Shown piece by piece: positions 59,711 through 64,000 of a DNA stretch of 64,000 bases (position 1 is its first letter; the number at the start of each line of letters is the position of its first letter). The stretch is from Halomonas cupida (GTDB lineage: Bacteria > Pseudomonadota > Gammaproteobacteria > Pseudomonadales > Halomonadaceae): the NCBI RefSeq assembly GCF_900142755.1, contig NZ_FRCA01000016.1, positions 1 through 64,000 of the forward strand, written 5' to 3'. The position numbers and the translations under genes were made by a program. The notes under the pieces are model-generated. The model was not told the DNA's origin and did no database searches. It worked only from the letters and a program-made list of their open reading frames with translations.

Positions 59711-62239
59711 CTAGAAGATTGCTTCGTAGGCGCCAGTACCTTCGGAGCCACTGTGCCTCTCGACTGACGGCTCCACTCGCTGAGGTTGCCAGGTTGGCAG
59801 ATGATCCTCGTCGAAGATTTCCTCGATACCGCCGGGCTGATTATCGCCGAGCAGTCGACCGGTATTGGGATCGACGCGTTCGGTGACAATGCCTTCCGGT
59901 GGCTCGGGGACGTCTTCCGGCGTACCTTCCAGCGCCTTGCCCATGAAGTCGACCCAGATCGGCAGGGCGGCTTGAGCGCCGTACTCGGCAGTCGGTGAGT
60001 AGTCGTCCTTGCCGACCCAGACGGTGGTCGCCAGATGTTTGTTGAAACCGGCGAACCAGGCGTCGCGCTGATCGTTGGTGGTACCGGTCTTGCCGACGAT
60101 ATCCTCGCGATTCATGGCCAGGGCGCCGCGAGCCGTACCGCGCTCAACCACTTCGCGCAGCATGTCGCGAATCAGGTAGGCGGCACGTGCATTGACGACC
60201 CTGGGGGCGATTTCATAGGTCTTGCCGTCGATCTCGGTGGTGGTTTGCTCCGGACTGCACTCACGACAGGCAACGCGAGGGTTGGCTTCGTCCACCAGAG
60301 TGTTCTGCTCGCCCTGGGTGATCTTCTCGATGAACCAGGGAGAGACCCGGAAGCCTCCGTTGGCCAGCACCGCGTAGGCATTGGTCATTTCCAGCGGGGT
60401 CAGGCTGGCGCTACCCAACGCCAGTGACAGGCCGTGGGGCAGGCGGTCACGGGAGAACCCGAACTCGACAAGAAAGTCGATGGTGCGATCAAGGCCGATC
60501 GATTGCAGCAGGCGAATCGTCACCAGGTTCCGTGAGCGTGCCAGGCCGACACGCAGGCGGGTCGGGCCAAGGAAATCGCCGCTCGAATTGGACGGGCGCC
60601 ACAACTGGTTACTGCCATCATTGAGTACCACCGGAGCATCATTGATGACCGTGGCAGGAGTGACTTCGCCACTGTTGAGACCGGCCAGATAGATGAACGG
60701 CTTGAAGATCGAGCCAGACTGGCGACGAGCCTGAATGGCGCGGTTGAACTTACTGGCGTCGAAATCGAAACCGGCCTGGAGCGCAAGGATTGCCCCTGTC
60801 TGGGGGTTCATTACCACCAGAGAGCCTTCTGCGTCGGGCTGCTGTGACAGGCGCCAGCTACCTTCCTCACGCTCGAGGATGCGTACCAGGTCGCCACGGC
60901 TGGCGATCTGGGAAGCGTTGGACGGTGCTGCGCCACGATAGCGTGCCGACTTGTAGGGCGCGGCCCAGTCGAGACCATCCCACTCGATGGTGACCAGCTC
61001 ACCGTCATGCATCAGTACCTTCATCTGCTGGCCTTCGCTGCTGACAACGATGGCCGGTTGCAATGGGCCGAAGGAGTGGGTGCGTTCGAGTACCTGCAAC
61101 CAGTTGCTGACGTCACCCTCGACACCCTCGACCGTCGTCTGACTGCGTTCGGCGGCACGCCGCGCTGTCTCGATGACCTCGGGGGACTCGGATAGTTCTT
61201 CTTCCAGCCCGCTGCGCTCGGTTTGATCCTGGGCCTCGGCGAGGCTCTGGGGAATACCGGTCTGCTCGGGACCGCGCCAGCCGTGGCGAGTGTCATAGGC
61301 GATGAGGCCGTCGGCCAGGGCTCGGCGTGCCATTGGCTGCAGCTTGCTGTCGATGGTCGTGGTGATGCGGTAGCTGCCGTTGTAGGCATCATCCCCGAAA
61401 CGCTCGACGGCAAACTGGCGTGCCATCTCGGCCACATAGTCGGCCTGGACCTCGGCACGGGCGACATGGCGACTGGCAGTGACCGGCTCCTGTACCGCCA
61501 CGTCGTAGGCCGACTGGTCGATGTAGCCCAGTTCGCGCATGCGGAACAGGATCCAGTTGCGACGAATCAGGGCGCGCTCGGCATTGGCCAGCGGGTTGAA
61601 GGCTGACGGCGCCTTGGGCAGGCCGGCAATCATCGCGGTCTGCGCCAGACTCAGCTCGTTGAGCGGCTTGTCGTAGTAGACCTCGGCCGCTGCCGCTATA
61701 CCGTAGGCACGGTGACCCAGGAAGATCTTGTTGACGTACAGCTCCATGATCTCCTGCTTGGACAGGATCTGCTCCATCTGCAGAGACAACAGGATCTCAC
61801 GTACCTTGCGGGTAAACGTCTGGTCCAATGTCAGCAGATAGTTGCGCGCTACCTGCATGGTGATGGTGGAGCCACCGGACTGGATGTCGCCGCCACTGCC
61901 GACCAGTTGGACGGCGGCACGGACGAGACCTCGCGGATCGACACCATGGTGTTCGAAGAAGGTTGCATCCTCGGCAGCCATCAGGGCGTGGAGCATTTCC
62001 GGTGGGATGTCGTCGAAGTCGACCGGCATGCGCCGCTCATCACCGAATTCGCCGATCAACTGGTCATCACTGGTGTAGATGCGCAACGGAGTCTGCAGTT
62101 CGAAGTCCTGCAGTTGGCGCACGTCGGGCAGGCCGGGGGCGAAATACAGGGCGGCACCGACAAGGGCGAGCGCAGCAGCGGCGCCCAGCGAGATCGCCAG
62201 CCACACGGCGGAAAAGATTAGAGTTCTGAGGTACTTCAT
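59711..62239 (-). CDS. mrcA: Penicillin-binding protein 1A (bifunctional)
   Basis: An 842-residue class A PBP that polymerises glycan strands and crosslinks peptides in the periplasm. After one N-terminal membrane span (about 7-35) come the GT51 motifs MAAEDATFFEHHGVD and SGGSTITMQVARNY. The transpeptidase has SxxK in SGSIFKPF, SRN in ARSRNLVTI and KTG in VGKTGTTNDQRDAWF. The start at 62239 gives MKYLRTLIF, typical of the family; a longer frame (to 62299) has no better site. A minus-strand TATAAT at 62320-62315 is a possible -10. It is divergent from pilM, as in Pseudomonas. Confidence 0.96.
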   Translation of the reverse strand: MKYLRTLIFSAVWLAISLGAAAALALVGAALYFAPGLPDVRQLQDFELQTPLRIYTSDDQLIGEFGDERRMPVDFDDIPPEMLHALMAAEDATFFEHHGVDPRGLVRAAVQLVGSGGDIQSGGSTITMQVARNYLLTLDQTFTRKVREILLSLQMEQILSKQEIMELYVNKIFLGHRAYGIAAAAEVYYDKPLNELSLAQTAMIAGLPKAPSAFNPLANAERALIRRNWILFRMRELGYIDQSAYDVAVQEPVTASRHVARAEVQADYVAEMARQFAVERFGDDAYNGSYRITTTIDSKLQPMARRALADGLIAYDTRHGWRGPEQTGIPQSLAEAQDQTERSGLEEELSESPEVIETARRAAERSQTTVEGVEGDVSNWLQVLERTHSFGPLQPAIVVSSEGQQMKVLMHDGELVTIEWDGLDWAAPYKSARYRGAAPSNASQIASRGDLVRILEREEGSWRLSQQPDAEGSLVVMNPQTGAILALQAGFDFDASKFNRAIQARRQSGSIFKPFIYLAGLNSGEVTPATVINDAPVVLNDGSNQLWRPSNSSGDFLGPTRLRVGLARSRNLVTIRLLQSIGLDRTIDFLVEFGFSRDRLPHGLSLALGSASLTPLEMTNAYAVLANGGFRVSPWFIEKITQGEQNTLVDEANPRVACRECSPEQTTTEIDGKTYEIAPRVVNARAAYLIRDMLREVVERGTARGALAMNREDIVGKTGTTNDQRDAWFAGFNKHLATTVWVGKDDYSPTAEYGAQAALPIWVDFMGKALEGTPEDVPEPPEGIVTERVDPNTGRLLGDNQPGGIEEIFDEDHLPTWQPQRVEPSVERHSGSEGTGAYEAIF

Positions 62240-62507
62240 GAAGTCGCGGTGTCCATGCTGGAAACGAAAACGGCAGGGCGCTGAGTCTGGGTTATGCATT
62301 CCATTGCGATGGCCATTATAGGATTACGCGCTGGCTGCCACCACCGTTGGCAGTAAATGTCTGTGCCTGGGCGCTCGTTGAATCGGATATTCCATCAAGA
62401 TGGATGCCACGATGCGCTAGCGTAGTAATGGAGACAGAGTAAAGCGGAGTGAACAGCGGCGAAGGCTGAACAGGATGTTCTCCATCGTTTTTCAGGGAGG
62501 CAAGGGA

Positions 62508-63461
62508 ATGCATGTTACCTCTTCTGTCAGAAGTCTGATTGGCGTTGACATTACGTCGACGACAGTCAGGTTGATTGAGCTCGCGGCAGGTCGATCTACC
62601 ATCACCATGGGCGGGCTCGCCGTTGAGGCGTTACCACCGGGGGCTGTGATCGGACGCCGCCTTCAGCAGCCGTTGGCTGTCGCCTCTGCCCTGTCGCAGG
62701 CGCTCGCCGTATTGGCGCCGCGTACCCGGCGTGCTGCCGTGGCCGTGCCGACCAGTGCAACCACCACCTCACGGCTGTGCCTGCCGGCAGATCTCGACGA
62801 CGCCGATATTGCCGCACATCTTGAATGGGACTCGGACAAGTATTTTGCAGTTCCGTTCACTGAGTTGGCCATAGATTTTCATCGTCTCCAGCAGGATGAC
62901 AGTAGCGCGGCTCATCAGGATATAGAAGTGGTGGCCTGTCTCGAGTCGCGCGTGAGCCAACTGGTGACGCTGCTGAGGGATGTCGATCTCGAGCCGGTAG
63001 CCGTGGATCTGGAGCACCTGGCGCTGCAACGGGCCCTGCATGGCCTGGCTTGTGACAGAGGCAGAGGTGGGGTGGTGCTGGTGGATCTGCATGCCGACCT
63101 GGTGGCTGTTCACATCTGGCAGCAAGGGGACTGGGTGTGCAGTCGTGATTTTCCCCGCCCCGGTGGCGACACCATGGTGGCTCGAAGCGACGAAGCTTAC
63201 GCTCTGGATCAGGCGAGGCTAGTGGTGGCCTGTGTGGCATTGTGCGGCATGCTCTGCTCGATGCCTCTGCCGGACCGGGTGTTTGTGGGTGGCGAGCTTC
63301 CCGATGCCTGTGAGGCCTTTCTCGAAGGGTTGATGGCGGGAGGTCTCCGAGAGGTCGAGATGGCTGACCCGCTGGCAGGTCTTCAGGGGGTTCGGCCCGA
63401 CTGGTCCCGTTTTTCGCCAACCCTGCTGGCGGCTTCTGGCCTTGCCATGTGGAGTCCCTGA
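62508..63461 (+). CDS. pilM: Type IV pilus assembly protein PilM
   Basis: A 317-residue actin-like cytoplasmic protein that binds the N-terminus of PilN and links the motor to the inner-membrane pilus complex. The start LIGVDITSTTVRLIEL has the ATP-site strand pattern, and HLEWDSDKYFAVPFTELAIDF is typical of PilM (usually 350 aa, so this one is slightly short). GGGAGG lies upstream. Its stop shares one base with the start of pilN (TGATG). Confidence 0.92.
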   Translation: MHVTSSVRSLIGVDITSTTVRLIELAAGRSTITMGGLAVEALPPGAVIGRRLQQPLAVASALSQALAVLAPRTRRAAVAVPTSATTTSRLCLPADLDDADIAAHLEWDSDKYFAVPFTELAIDFHRLQQDDSSAAHQDIEVVACLESRVSQLVTLLRDVDLEPVAVDLEHLALQRALHGLACDRGRGGVVLVDLHADLVAVHIWQQGDWVCSRDFPRPGGDTMVARSDEAYALDQARLVVACVALCGMLCSMPLPDRVFVGGELPDACEAFLEGLMAGGLREVEMADPLAGLQGVRPDWSRFSPTLLAASGLAMWSP

Positions 63462-64000
63462 TGACCATCAACCTGATGCCATGGCGCGAAGCGGATGGTC
63501 GGCGCCGCACGCGCCTTTTCTGGATGCAGTTGCTCAGTGCTGCCGGGCTGGCGGTGTTGCTGGCACTGGTGGAGTCCCTGCTGCTTGATGAGCGGGTCAG
63601 TATCCAGCGGCAGCGCCAGGCCCATATAGAAGCCGTGCTGGACGAACTGACACCACAATTGCCGGAGGTGAGGCGCCTGCAACAGCTTGTGGCAGCACGG
63701 CAGGCCCGACTGGAGCAGTGGAAGCGAGATCGCCGAAACCGTTACCTGATGGCGGCGCTGTTCAATGAACTGGCCGCGACTGTCGCTCCCGGGGTGGTCT
63801 ACCGGGCTGTCGAGGTGCATGGAGAGAGGCTGGAGCTGAGGGGTGTCAGTGCCGACAGTGGCGCTCTGGACCTCCAGATCCGACGCATCGAGCAGTCACC
63901 GATCCTTTCCGGGGCCGAGCTGGTGGATGTCGTGGAGTCTCGGGGGCGTCAGTACTTCAGTCTGCGTTTGAGCTTCCCGGACGGAGGTGATGATGCGCTT
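63461..64000 (+). CDS. pilN: Type IV pilus assembly protein PilN (partial)
   Basis: The frame is open to the window edge, 180 codons. It starts MTINLMPWREADGRRR, containing the INLLPWRE-type motif that binds PilM, then one membrane span (about 22-40), a helical region and a ferredoxin-like domain, as in PilN. The gene is truncated only by the window. GGAGGTG and ATGATGCGC at 63983-63998 may be the ribosome site and start of pilO, overlapping the pilN end. Confidence 0.92.
   Translation, partial: MTINLMPWREADGRRRTRLFWMQLLSAAGLAVLLALVESLLLDERVSIQRQRQAHIEAVLDELTPQLPEVRRLQQLVAARQARLEQWKRDRRNRYLMAALFNELAATVAPGVVYRAVEVHGERLELRGVSADSGALDLQIRRIEQSPILSGAELVDVVESRGRQYFSLRLSFPDGGDDAL

Overview
The window looks like a chromosomal segment of a halophilic or marine gammaproteobacterium, most likely Halomonas or a close relative. 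This is inferred from moderately high GC, the gene order ubiE-ubiJ-ubiB-hisE-tatABC, a BCCT osmolyte carrier, Pseudomonas-like pqq genes including pqqH and pqqF, and a DUF971 gene beside hslVU. No rRNA, tRNA, CRISPR array, prophage or intact insertion sequence was seen.

Layout. (1) 1-1915: a type I DAHP synthase gene preceded by two short open frames rich in Phe/Tyr/Trp codons and a terminator-like hairpin, flanked by two copies of a dispersed repeat (GAGCTACGAG ends). (2) 1920-15436, minus: a lytic transglycosylase lipoprotein, then a compact type II secretion operon, gspC to gspN. The operon's first gene is a degenerate SoxB/5'-nucleotidase-like Tat lipoprotein, behind a candidate Pho box. 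(3) 15743-20236, plus: two PhoX-type Tat-exported phosphatases, the second behind a near-consensus Pho box. (4) 20334-25429, minus: BCCT carrier, polyphosphate kinase and hemB. (5) 25641-26306: elbB. (6) 26397-31410, minus: ubiE, ubiJ, ubiB, hisE, tatA, tatB, tatC. (7) 31530-34179, minus: a DUF971 gene between two further repeat copies, then hslVU behind a sigma-32-like promoter. (8) 34313-42271, minus: the complete PQQ set pqqA-B-C-D-E-H-F. (9) 42675-50748, plus: a XoxF-type (lanthanide-signature) PQQ dehydrogenase, a c-type cytochrome, a XoxJ-like binding protein, an uncharacterised secreted protein and a PQQ-associated ABC transporter set. Two small secreted redox-type proteins follow on the minus strand. 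(10) 51920-64000: SPOR protein, argS, priA, rpmE, maeB, a DUF481 outer-membrane protein, mrcA, and the start of pilMNO.

Two functional blocks stand out. The first is a probable phosphate-scavenging block: the T2SS with its co-transcribed SoxB-like protein, the two PhoX enzymes with Pho boxes, and ppk, with tatABC nearby for export of the Tat substrates. The second is a methanol/alcohol oxidation block, in which the cofactor is made from the pqq operon and used by the divergently transcribed XoxF module.

The most unusual observations are the two aromatic-rich leader frames before DAHP synthase, the dispersed repeat family, the SoxB relative with altered metal-site motifs at the head of the T2SS operon, and the three back-to-back hairpins between pqqB and pqqC.
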